DNA from: Liriodendron chinense
Taxonomy: Eukaryota > Streptophyta > Magnoliopsida > Magnoliales > Magnoliaceae
DNA: 64,000 nucleotides
Direction: 5' to 3'
NCBI GenBank assembly: GCA_003013855.2
Contig: ML058477.1
Location: 1,116,001-1,180,000, forward strand
Below are positions 1-8,155 of this stretch, piece after piece. The notes beneath the pieces were generated by a model that ran no database searches, had not been told where the DNA came from, and saw only the letters and a list, made by a program, of their open reading frames with translations. A program made the translations under genes and the position numbers. Numbering within the stretch: position 1 is the stretch's first letter; each line of letters opens with the position of its first letter.

Positions 1-1114
1 TTTTCAAATTTTCTAGTAACTTCTCCAACCAGCTCCGATTTTTATGCACGCTGCGTAAGTAGTTACGCAATTCTGAAAGCTTGAAAGTCGGTGGAGCTTC
101 GATACTATAAAAGGACACCTAGGGCTCATTCCTAAGGCATCATAGAAGGCTTGGGAAGTCATAGGAGGTAGAGAGGATCGTTGTGGAGCGTCTGCAACTC
201 CTCCAAATTCAATTTTTTTATGCTTTTAGTAGTTTTTCCTTTGGGTTTTAGTTTAACCTGTTAATGGTTGGCTAAACCTCTTAGCTAGGACTAAGAGGTG
301 AAGCTTTTAGTTGTTTACAATGCTTAATTCAAATTAGTTCAAGTATTTTTGGTTTAATGAAGAACACTTCTAGTTCAAGTTTGAAATAAAGTTAGTATTT
401 TTAGTTAAGCTTCTATCTCTTATGATTTCTCTTATATAGGATGTTTTGATTACTGAGATTGCTTAATGGGGTGTTAATTGATAAGATTTTGGGTTGTAAA
501 GATCTTAAATCCATCATGATATGTTAGATGCCAGGGGATCTTACAAACTAAGTATCCTAAGTGCTTGTCTAGAGTTAGACTAGGAGTTCTTATCTTTGAT
601 TTAATCTTAGATAGATGTATTGATTTTGGTTCAATAGAATTTCAATTCATGCTTCTAAATCAAGTCTATTGACAAGACTTGAGGAAGAATTATGAATGTG
701 ATTTTGCTTGTTTTGTGAAGGATTGGGCTGTGTGATTTGATACACCCAATGCCTTAGTTGATTATGAGAGAACCATATCAGTAGATGATCCATCTATGTT
801 AGATATATTGTGATGATTTGATTGCTCTATATTTCGATTGGTTAGGGATAGAACTCCGATTCCAATTGAGTTATTGGCTTGAATGGTTTCAATTGGCATT
901 GTGAATGATTATAATGGATCCTTGGCGCTTTAGGGCATATTTTTCTAATTTAATAAATAGTTTTATGTTCTTAATTTCCATCCATCAATACAAATCTGAA
1001 TTTAGCCCATCCTAGTTATAACTTTTAGAATTGTTACAACAATCCCTGAGGATCGACCACGGTCTTACTGAGAATTATTACTACATCGCAACCTTGCACT
1101 TGAGGCGAGCGAAT
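1..1114 (+). mobile_element. S0: right part of an Athila-type (Ty3/gypsy) LTR
   Basis: The sequence has a TATA box at about 112-118 (CTATAAAAGG) and ends with the family's U5 signature: a cgaccacggtcttactgag block, then TACATCGCAACCTTGCACTT, then GCGAATA where related copies have GCGAACA. It aligns with the plus-strand solo LTR at 46048-48133 and with the reverse complement of the LTRs at 29791-31258 and 61373-62920. The U3 half lies left of the window. It interrupts the 5' LTR of copia element C1, because the C1 LTR sequence resumes at 1115. I cannot tell whether it is a solo LTR or the 3' LTR of a full element. Confidence 0.8.
277..298 (+). other. Conserved R/U5 hairpin of Athila LTR S0
   Basis: CCTCTTAG and CTAAGAGG form an 8-bp inverted repeat with a 6-nt loop, 165 bp downstream of the TATA box. 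The equivalent 22-nt hairpin is present in every other Athila LTR of the window. Confidence 0.6.
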
Positions 1115-2271
1115 ACCGAACAGGCTTCGGTCAGCCCAAGAATGTTCGGTCAAGTTTCAAATTTTGAAACTGATTTCCGAACCCGGAACTCGGGTCAGCC
1201 CGACCCTGTCTCGGGTCAACCGAAGTCTGAACAAATTCTTATCCCACGAAATCTGATATCCGTTGGGATAAAACGGATGAATCTTAGGTCAGCCGAAGAC
1301 CTAACCTTTTGGCTATTAACAGGGCTTTCTTCTCTCTATTTTTAATCAAGAAAAAGCACGAAAATATTCTCTCTGGTTGAAAAGCCCTACATTATAGTCT
1401 AGCTATCTTATCTTAATTTCTAGTTTACTTTATAGTTATCTCAGTTCTCTTCTCATTTGATCCGATTGTGTAAAGAGAAGATGATTCTCATACTTGAGAT
1501 AAGTAAATTGAAATTGCGGCTTTTAGGAAAACCTTTTTAGAAATCCCTAGATCCATCTTGTTTAAGCTATATTGGTTTATCTTCTTCAAAGATCAGATCG
1601 CTACATCATTGAAGCTTCATCCCTGTTAAACTTCATCATCTTCTACAAGAAGAACGGTAATATCTTTCCATTTTTGGGTTTCGTTTGAGATAGCCCGTGA
1701 CAATCTTAAATCAGGTTGTTAGTGATTAGCCTGTGGAAATCACTAAAGGTTTTGTTGTGATGAGCCTGTGAAAATCACAATCTCTGTATCAGGTTTTAAA
1801 GGTGAACTTGTGAAAACTTTTATATAATGGAAAACCAAAATTACAAGGAGTAGTAATTTTGGAAGTGGAGTAGGTGTAAGTTGTTGAAGCACCGAACCAC
1901 TATTACTCTCTCTGTCGTGGTGATTGTTTAATCTTTTATCTTCTTATGTGCCTGATTGTTTATGAAACCTTAAATCGTGACATATGGTTGTCCTACTTGG
2001 ATTTCTAAGTGATACAAGGTTATCCTACTTAGTTTACTAAGTAAAAGGTTGTACTACTTAATTTCTAAGTGAAAGGTTGTCCTACGATTTAATCCAAGGT
2101 TTCAAATTGCTCTCTATTTGCTTATTTGTTTTCTGATTGGTTAGTTGCATATTTATTCTTACTAATCTTGTGATTAATACTCTGATTTATTTTATGATTG
2201 CAAGAAGCAAAATTGAATTGAGTTGTCTCATTCACCACCCCTCTAGGATATTTATAGCTCCATCTTTTTCA
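1115..2271 (+). mobile_element. C1 5' LTR, left end replaced by S0
   Basis: This aligns with 32445-33655 of the 3' LTR, including the repeated TCGGTCAGCC motifs, the run of reads such as TTGTCCTACTTGG in U5, and the terminal CATCTTTTTCA. About 430 bp of U3 are missing because S0 inserted there. The TATA region reads CTATTAACAGGG at about 1311, whereas the 3' LTR has CTATAAATAGGG, so the promoter of the upstream LTR looks damaged. Confidence 0.85.
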
Positions 2272-2273
2272 AG

Positions 2274-2285
2274 TGGTATTAGAGC
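2274..2285 (+). other. C1 primer binding site
   Basis: TGGTATTAGAGC lies two bases after the 5' LTR end. It differs at one base from the classical copia primer site TGGTATCAGAGC, which pairs with initiator methionine tRNA. Confidence 0.85.
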
Positions 2286-2339
2286 GGGTTTTTTCTTTTA
2301 TGGATTTTCAATCCAAAGAATTAGATCCAGAGCTTTAAG

Positions 2340-3802
2340 ATGTCTAAATTTGAAAGCTTATCTGTTTCCAAACCACCTCCTTTTAATGGTACTAATTATT
2401 CTTATTGAAAAAGAAGAATAACGATATTTCTAAGATCCATTGATGAAAGTGTGTGGTAAGCCACATTAATAAATTGGACTCCTCCAATAATTGAAGTAAC
2501 AAGTGACGATGAAATTAAATCTATGAGACCAGTAACTTATAATCTATGGACCACTACTAAGAAAAATGAAATTAGTGTAAATGTTAAAGCATTGAATGCT
2601 ATAACTTGCGCTCTTTCACCTGATGAATTCAAAAGAATTATTTCATGTGAATCAGCTAAGTAAGCTTGGGATATACTCGAAATGACTCATGAGGGCACTA
2701 ATATTGTAAAGAAGTTCCAAAATCCAAATCCTCGCAACCACATTTGAGGAAATTCGTATAGATAAAAATGAAACATTTATGGACTTCTATACAAAATTAA
2801 ATGATATAGTGAACTCTATGTGAGGTCTTGGAGAGAGCATTCCAGAAAGCAAAGTCAGTGCTAAAATTCTGAGATCTCTATTGGATCGATTCAATTCCAA
2901 AGTTACTGCTATTCAAGAATTGAGGGATACTGATACAATGAAAGTTGATGAACTAGTTAGATCCCTTCAAACATATGAATTGACTTTCAAAGGTGCTAAG
3001 AGTAAGTTTATTTCTCTCAAATCTTCAAAATCTATTTCAAACAAAGAAAATTCAGATAATGAAGAAGATGAAGATGATATGGCATTGTTGGCTAAGAAAT
3101 TTTACAAGATTTCCAAAAACAAAAAGAAACTTGAAATTCAAAAACTTTTAGGAAAGAAGGAAGGTAAATCAGGTTTTAAAAAAATCAAAACTAAGGATAT
3201 GCAATGCTTCAACTATTCAGGTTATAGGCACTTAGCTACAAATTGTTCTAAAAAGAAAAAATCAAAGAAGAAAGGAATGGTCACAACCTGGAATGATTCA
3301 TCAGAATCTGAATTTGACTCAGACTCTGATGAATCAGATCAGAAAGAACCAAAAATTCAGAATGCATTTATGACCATTGCCAAGATTTCTCCTTTTGAAG
3401 GCAATGATAACTCTGGATATGAGAATCCAAAAGTGAATCTGAGAATGAAGAAGATCTTCAAGAAGCTTACAATGCCCTGTACAAGGAAAGTTGTAAGATA
3501 GCATCTAAACTTAAAGTTTTAAAGAAAAGGTGTGATGAACTGCAATCTGAACTTGACAAATGTATTTTGGAAAAATCACATTTTTCTAACTGCTTTGAAA
3601 AATGTAAATTAGATTTGAAAATCAGAAATGAAGATTTCGAAAAACTTCAAACTGATTTTAATTCTCTAAAATTTGAATTGCTCATTCTTAAAAAGTCGAA
3701 GGATTCTGGAAAATCCAAAGACATGGTAGAAGAGATTCTTCACTTTTCTAGACCGTCTAGTGATAGATCAGGTCTTGACTACAACAAGATCAATCAAAGG
3801 CC
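2340..3802 (+). pseudogene. gag: C1 gag (copia capsid/nucleocapsid), degenerate
   Basis: The product would be the capsid and nucleocapsid polyprotein that packages copia RNA in the cytoplasm. The reading starts near MSKFESLSVSKPPPFNGTNY, a typical copia gag N-terminus, and continues through several stops to an open block at 2881-3501. A zinc knuckle is visible (CFNYSGYRHLATNC, about 3206-3247), but its second cysteine is Tyr, a TGT-to-TAT change, so zinc binding should be lost. Downstream comes an acidic Ser/Asp-rich segment and a coiled-coil-like stretch (3567-3760), as in SIRE-type gag. G1 then interrupts the sequence at 3803 and the reading resumes at 14877. Stops within the N-terminal half mean no full Gag can be made. 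Confidence 0.8.
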
Positions 3803-3904
3803 TGTTAACGTCAGATTTTGTAACTGGATCCTCCGGACGTTCACCTTCTTTCCAATAATGCTTCCTCCGTCGATCCTGAAAGAAAACAGACAGCGACTAA
3901 GGGT

Positions 3905-3919
3905 GGCTGGGACCCAGCC
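3905..3919 (-). other. Conserved R/U5 hairpin of Tat LTRs
   Basis: GGCTGGG and CCCAGCC flank a single base, about 105 bp downstream of the TATA box in sense orientation. It follows a CTTAAGCATCGAAGGGC block that recurs in G2 and in T3 (40383-40423). Confidence 0.5.
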
Positions 3920-4023
3920 GTTAGCCCTTCGATGCTTAAGTCAGGTAAAGCAAGAAGAATAGCCAGGCAAAACGGGACAGAGATTGAATATTGTGTGTAC
4001 CTTTCTCTTAATGGAGTCATCCC

Positions 4024-4033
4024 TTTATATAGA
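4024..4033 (-). promoter_or_regulatory. G1 3' LTR TATA box
   Basis: On the minus strand the sequence reads CTATATAAAGG. The same box is at 13934-13943 in the 5' LTR and, as CTATATAAGG, in both G2 LTRs (about 18286 and 27955). Confidence 0.7.
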
Positions 4034-4268
4034 TCTGAAGTGATTCAATCTGTCACGTAAGACATCGAGATCCCGCTGATTTCGTGTACGATACGAGATC
4101 CTGCTGATTTCGTGGGATAAGATCCTTATCCTTAGAGGCGAGATCTAACCCAATTACTTATTTCGGCAATCGCGTTCCTTGATAGCAATCCCTTGAAATT
4201 CGGAACCACGAGAAGATAAGCCCAAAATCAACCTATACAGGCTGCTGGTAGGCGTAGTAGTAGCGCTG

Positions 4269-4421
4269 ATCGCTCATGTTGAGCTGGAAGCCGTAGTTGG
4301 AGTCATAGCCGGCGAAAAGGAAGGAGACGCCGACGGGACGGAAACCACCTAACCGGGTGTAGCCCTGCTTGGTGTCGTAGAGGGATTGGACAAGCTGCTC
4401 GACGGGAATCGGGTGCTGGTA
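4269..4421 (-). pseudogene. Captured fragment of proteasome subunit alpha-4 (PAC1 type) in the G1 3' LTR
   Basis: Fifty-one codons on the minus strand closely match the middle of the plant 20S proteasome alpha-4 subunit. Recognisable blocks are PIPVEQLVQSL, DTKQGYT, FRPVGVSFLFAGYD and YGFQLNMSD. The match covers only part of that protein (about 250 residues), with no N-terminal alpha signature and no C-terminal half. The open frame runs a little past it on both sides (4233-4445), but the flanking residues are not proteasome-like and the ATG at 4445 is not native. The fragment is sense-oriented relative to the retrotransposon, in U3 upstream of the TATA box. Recognition is from knowledge of the family; no search was run. 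It is a transduplicated fragment, not a working gene. The Cys expected before DTKQGY is Tyr here but retained in the 5' LTR copy. Confidence 0.85.
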
Positions 4422-4619
4422 TTGAAGGCTAAATGGTGTCGCCACAGAAAAAGCTGTTCGTATGTTGAATATGGTCGCGAGTCCTAGTGCTCGCTCATTT
4501 GGATGTAACCCTTTTCAATGACTTGCGAGAAGGTCTGCTCGCAGATCGAGAAGAGAACCTCTGCTCTGCTTTATCTGACTCTCCGCTATGGGAGCTCGAG
4601 GCCTTGCGAATAGATGCTC

Positions 4620-4915
4620 CGTATTTGTCCATCTGCGACTCTCGATCAGCTTATCTCGAGAGTCGAATGGGCGTCCCGCACTTACCCATTCTGCGACTCT
4701 CGAGCAGATGATCTCGAGAGTCGAGTGGGTGTCCCGCACTTATCCAGTCTACGACTCTCGCTCAGATGATCTCGAGAGTCTAATGGGTACTTCCGTATTT
4801 ACCCGATCTGCGACTCTCGCTCAGATGATCTCGAGAGTCTAATAGGTACTTCCGTATTTACCCGATCTGCGACTCTCGATCAGATGATCTCAGAGTCGAA
4901 TGGGCGTCCGTGTAA
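4620..4915. repeat. U3 tandem repeat of 58-59 bp, five copies, each with a hairpin
   Basis: GCGACTCTCG recurs at 4635, 4693, 4751 (as ACGACTCTCG), 4810 and 4869. Each unit carries an inverted repeat: CGACTCTCG, then a short CAGATGAT-type spacer, then CTCGAGAGTCG. The last copy has lost two bases (CTCAGAGTC). In sense orientation the array is at the start of U3, where LTR enhancers usually lie. Confidence 0.9.
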
Positions 4916-4958
4916 AATCTTAATAGCTGAGTTGATCTCCATTATTTTGCCTATAACA

Positions 4959-4971
4959 GATGCCCCCCAAG
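4959..4971 (-). other. G1 polypurine tract
   Basis: On the minus strand CTTGGGGGGCATC ends exactly at the 3' LTR. This is the expected site for plus-strand DNA priming. Confidence 0.75.
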
Positions 4972-5130
4972 TCCTTGCCGCCAAGAATTTTTAAGGGAAG
5001 GACTTAGCTCACTACCACACGTAACCGCCCGCTGCCTTCATCGAGAACGGAACCTCACATGATGGGCTGGAATTAATGAGCGCCAGCTTTCCGCAGCCTT
5101 TCCGCAGACAGAAAATGAAGGGGCGCTTGC

Positions 5131-5230
5131 CACGTGCCAGGGGAGTTAATGGGCGTGCCTGCTCGAGTGCTGCGCCGAAAGAAGGGCTGCCACGTACCAT
5201 CAGATGCGGCGGAATGATTGCCTATAAATA
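5131..5230 (+). promoter_or_regulatory. Internal promoter of the G1 antisense gene (G-box and TATA)
   Basis: A CACGTG G-box at 5131-5136 precedes TATAAATA at 5223-5230, which is 172 bp before the ATG at 5395. G2 has the same arrangement: CACGTG 19104-19109, TATAAATA 19197-19204, ATG 19367. Spacing agrees to within 1-2 bp, and GCGGAATGATTGC is shared just before both TATA boxes. Confidence 0.65.
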
Positions 5231-5394
5231 TACGGAGTCTGCCATTTCTCTGGTTTTCTACAGAAGCTCTTCGAAAGGAATTTTTTGCAGTCTTTTTTCA
5301 GTCTCCTTCCTCCGGTGCTCCTTCTCTTCCTTTCTTTCTTTCCTGGGTATAGGCCTTGTTCTTTTCTTTTTCTTAATCTTCTTAAAACCTCTTC

Positions 5395-7593
5395 ATGGCT
5401 GGGAACTCTGACGAGACCACCGTTCCTCTAGGCGATGCCACCCCGGAATCCTCTGCTTCTAGCAGTGCGAGGGTTCCGGTAGGGAGATATACAGCAGCCG
5501 GATATCCTTCTGTTTTATCGGAGGACCGGCTGGCTGAGTTACGGGAGAGATACCTGATCCCCGACTCAGTCGTTCTCCGATTGTCCGGAGATGGAGACAC
5601 ACCAGACTCCCCCCCCCCCCCCCCCACCCCAGGATGTGTAGCTTTTTATGAGTACCAGCTCATCCTGGGGGTACGCCTCCCACTCCATCCTTTCATACGC
5701 GATGTTCTCCGGTGTTACAAGATTGCCCCCGGGCAACTCATCGTGAATGGATGGAGGGTAGTTCTGGGCTCCTTTGCCCTCTGGACTCAGGCCGGCAATG
5801 GGGAGCTTACGGCGGAGGAGTTCCTCCGTATGTTCCGTCTGAAGAAAGCACCTTCCAGCGAAGGCTGGTATTACCTGTACTACTGGCACCGGGATAACTT
5901 CGTGTTGGGGAAACCCTCCTCGAACTGTCCCGGCTGGAGAAAATGCTGGTTTTATGCATCCGGGAACTGGGAGTCTGCTTCTTCCAGGGGCCCAGGAGTA
6001 AACCGCTTTTTCTGTGAAGGTAGGCACAATCCCACATTGTGCAGTTTTCTCCAGTTTAAGTTTTTAGGGTTTTACTTCATTCTTTGACCCTTGTTTGTGC
6101 TCGCAGGTATCCTGGCCTTGAGAAAACCAAGTTTGAAGGGAGGGATCAACGAGAAGATAGTCAAGGTGTACAAGGTGCCTGTTGGTGATAGGCACATCGA
6201 GGCTTGCCTGTCTCCCTCGCGACTTGCAGCAGCGGGCCTAATATCCAGAGGAGAAGCCGAGATGATGAAGGCAGGGGAGAAGAGGGGTCTGCTACCCCGA
6301 CTGAAGGGCACGAACTCCAAAAGGCAGAAGAGAACACCTGCCGAACCATCTCAGCCACCCGTCCGTAAGGGTAGCGATCAACCTGCCCCTCTCGCGAGCA
6401 CGACGGAGGCTCCGGCAGGGCCCAATATTCCCTCACTGGTGGTCACACCTGGACCGCCAGTGATTAACATTGCTGACAATTCCCCAGATGGGGCGGGGTC
6501 CGACTGCCCCCCAGCTGAAGAGGCTCAAGAGCAAATAGAGCCTCGAGAGCCGGCTCCTGGTCGCGAACTGATCCCTGCTGCCGAGCAGGGACCTGCTCGC
6601 GAGTCGATGCCCCCACCTCGCGAGCCGGCTGGGTTGGTCGTTGCCCAACCGTCCGGGAGTGGGACATATTCTATCCCGCGCCACCTCCATCCAATATGTA
6701 AATTCTTGTTCGAGAATGTCCCCCCCCCCCAAACCTTCGGCTCTCTTCCCGAGCCAAGCCCTGAGAACCTTTTCCTCGAAGCGGGGGTGAAGATGGTTCA
6801 GGTAAGACCTTGCCAAGGCCCTGCTTTAATCTGTTGTTACGTTCCAGAATACTTTCTCACGTTCTCCGTTACTTTTGCAGGGCTTAGATCTATCCTGCGA
6901 ACGAGGCGTGATATCGTTGCCACCCGTCGTGTGATAGATGAAGCTAAGGGGAAGAAACTGCCTTGGAGAATGGCAGTTCAAGGAAGGGATCAACTCCTCA
7001 AGTCCCGTGAGGCAATGATCTCTAAGAGAGATGAGGAGATCAAGATCCTCATAGAGAAAGTCCAAGTTTTGACCGAGAGGTATCAAGCTTTGGACTCGAA
7101 GTTCGCGAAGCTCGCTGATTTGAAGGAGAAGGCAGAGAGAGAGAAGGAGATCTTCCGCCAAGACAAGATCTCGTTGGAGGAGCGGCTTGCGGAGGCCAGG
7201 TCGCAGCTCAAAGAAGCCAACGATAGCTTGGAGAAGGAGCGCTCCGCTCTTGCACGGCTCAAGGACGACTCGATCCACTGGGACGAGGAGAAAGTCGCCC
7301 TTGTAAAAATGCTCTCGGAGGAAGGTCCTCGGGCAATTTCCGAGTTCCGGACTTCGCAGCTTTATGACGATGAAAGATATGAGTCATATGATGCTGGTCG
7401 CGACTTTGCGCTAAGAGTTGTGCAACGAATGAACCCATCCTTCGATATGGGGGAATTTGGGCGAGTCGCGACCATCATAGCTGCAGAGGAGCAAGCTGCT
7501 GCTGAGAACGAGGTGACCGAAGCCACGCAGGCTGGAGGGGCTCCAGAAATGGGCCCTGAAGTTGAGAGCACAGCTCCTCCTCCGAGGGATTGA
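5395..7593 (+). pseudogene. G1 antisense gene, three exons, gypsy-type 'Transposase_28'-like protein with coiled coil
   Basis: This is an extra gene on the strand opposite gag-pol, between the integrase end and the 3' LTR. Exons inferred from homology with G2 are 5395-6019, 6107-6801 and 6881-7593, with GT..AG introns of 87 and 79 bp. Exon 1 encodes the conserved domain of Pfam 'Putative gypsy type transposon' (blocks such as LPLHPFIRDVL, KIAPGQLIVNGWR, PGWRKCWFYASGNWES). Exon 2 is Pro/Ser/basic-rich. Exon 3 is a long Glu/Lys-rich coiled coil followed by EFRTSQLYDDERYESYDAGRD. The function of this family is not established; I infer a DNA- or chromatin-associated accessory protein only weakly. 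The exons sum to 2033 nt, one short of a multiple of three, because of a 1-bp deletion just after the exon 3 start. A 17-base C run (5609-5625) lies in exon 1. Confidence 0.75.
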
Positions 7594-7740
7594 CTTTCCT
7601 TTTTGTTTTCTCCTCTTGTACTTGCGAGCATATATATTTGTAATCATTTGACATTAATGAAAATATATTTTTGGAAGTGTTTGTTCTTGTTTACTTTCTT
7701 TTCCTTTGTGCACTGAATGCCTTCCTGTTTCAATGAGTTA
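7594..7740. other. 3' flank of the G1 antisense gene
   Basis: This is an AT-rich stretch with TATATATTTGTAAT and TTAATGAAAATATA, plausible far-upstream and near-upstream polyadenylation elements for the plus-strand gene. I see no coding potential. Confidence 0.35.
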
Positions 7741-7951
7741 TGCTCAACCCGGGGGGTCGTAGTGACCATTCCCTCATGGAGATAGATTGATCTATCGATT
7801 GAGAAATGAATGGTACTCAATCCGGGGGGTCGTGATGACCATACCCTCGTGGAGATAGACTGATCTATCGATTGAGAAATGAATTGTGCTCAATCCGAGG
7901 GGTCGTGATGACCATACCCTCGTGGAGATAGACTGATCTATCGATTGAGAC
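7741..7951. repeat. 73-bp tandem repeat, about three copies, between the convergent genes
   Basis: CTCAA-CCGGGGGGTCG starts recur at 7743, 7816 and 7889, exactly 73 bp apart. Each unit ends TCTATCGATTGAG, which pairs with its own CTCAATCC start, giving a weak stem. G2 holds one copy at about 21866-21941. The array lies between the stop of the antisense gene and the stop of pol. Confidence 0.85.
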
Positions 7952-8155
7952 TAAGTCTACCAAGGGTAGAAGGATGGTCATCCATAAAATGGAAATGCGA
8001 CCATCCTAGGTGAATTCAACCCTACCAAAGGTAGGCAATTGGCCAAGGGATTGTATGCATCCTCTTCAGGGCTATTCAGGTCCAAGTAAATGGAGTAGCG
8101 ACCAAAAGATATCTTCCACTTTATTCATAAAATGTTGTTATGAACTACATCGAAT
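7952..8155. other. G1 convergent spacer
   Basis: The stretch has one unit of an approximately 100-bp motif (CTACCAA..GGTAGGCAATTGGCCAAG through CAGGTCCAAGTAAATGGAG) that occurs twice in G2 at 21945-22145. It is not coding. Confidence 0.5.

Larger units (their letters stand above)
3803..4958 (-). mobile_element. G1 3' LTR
   Basis: On the plus strand it begins TGTTAACGTC and ends CTATAACA. Read in sense (minus), U3 starts at 4958. Five 58-59-bp hairpin repeats come first, then the captured proteasome fragment (4421-4269), then the TATA box (CTATATAAAGG, about 4024-4033). Next comes a hairpin GGCTGGG-T-CCCAGCC (3919-3905), and the LTR ends ACGTTAACA. Confidence 0.95.

Noticed and set aside
4588..4842. 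Open frames across the G1 U3 array (also at 14500-14754)
   Set aside because: They follow the 58-59-bp repeats, whose period is not even a multiple of three. No protein signal.
4620..4915. CRISPR-like array of repeats and spacers
   Set aside because: The units are fully tandem, with no unique spacers, inside an LTR of a plant retrotransposon.
5566..6027. 153-codon minus-strand frame opposite the G1 antisense gene
   Set aside because: It is a shadow of exon 1, which has homology to G2 and conserved splice sites. The shadow is not conserved as an open frame in G2.
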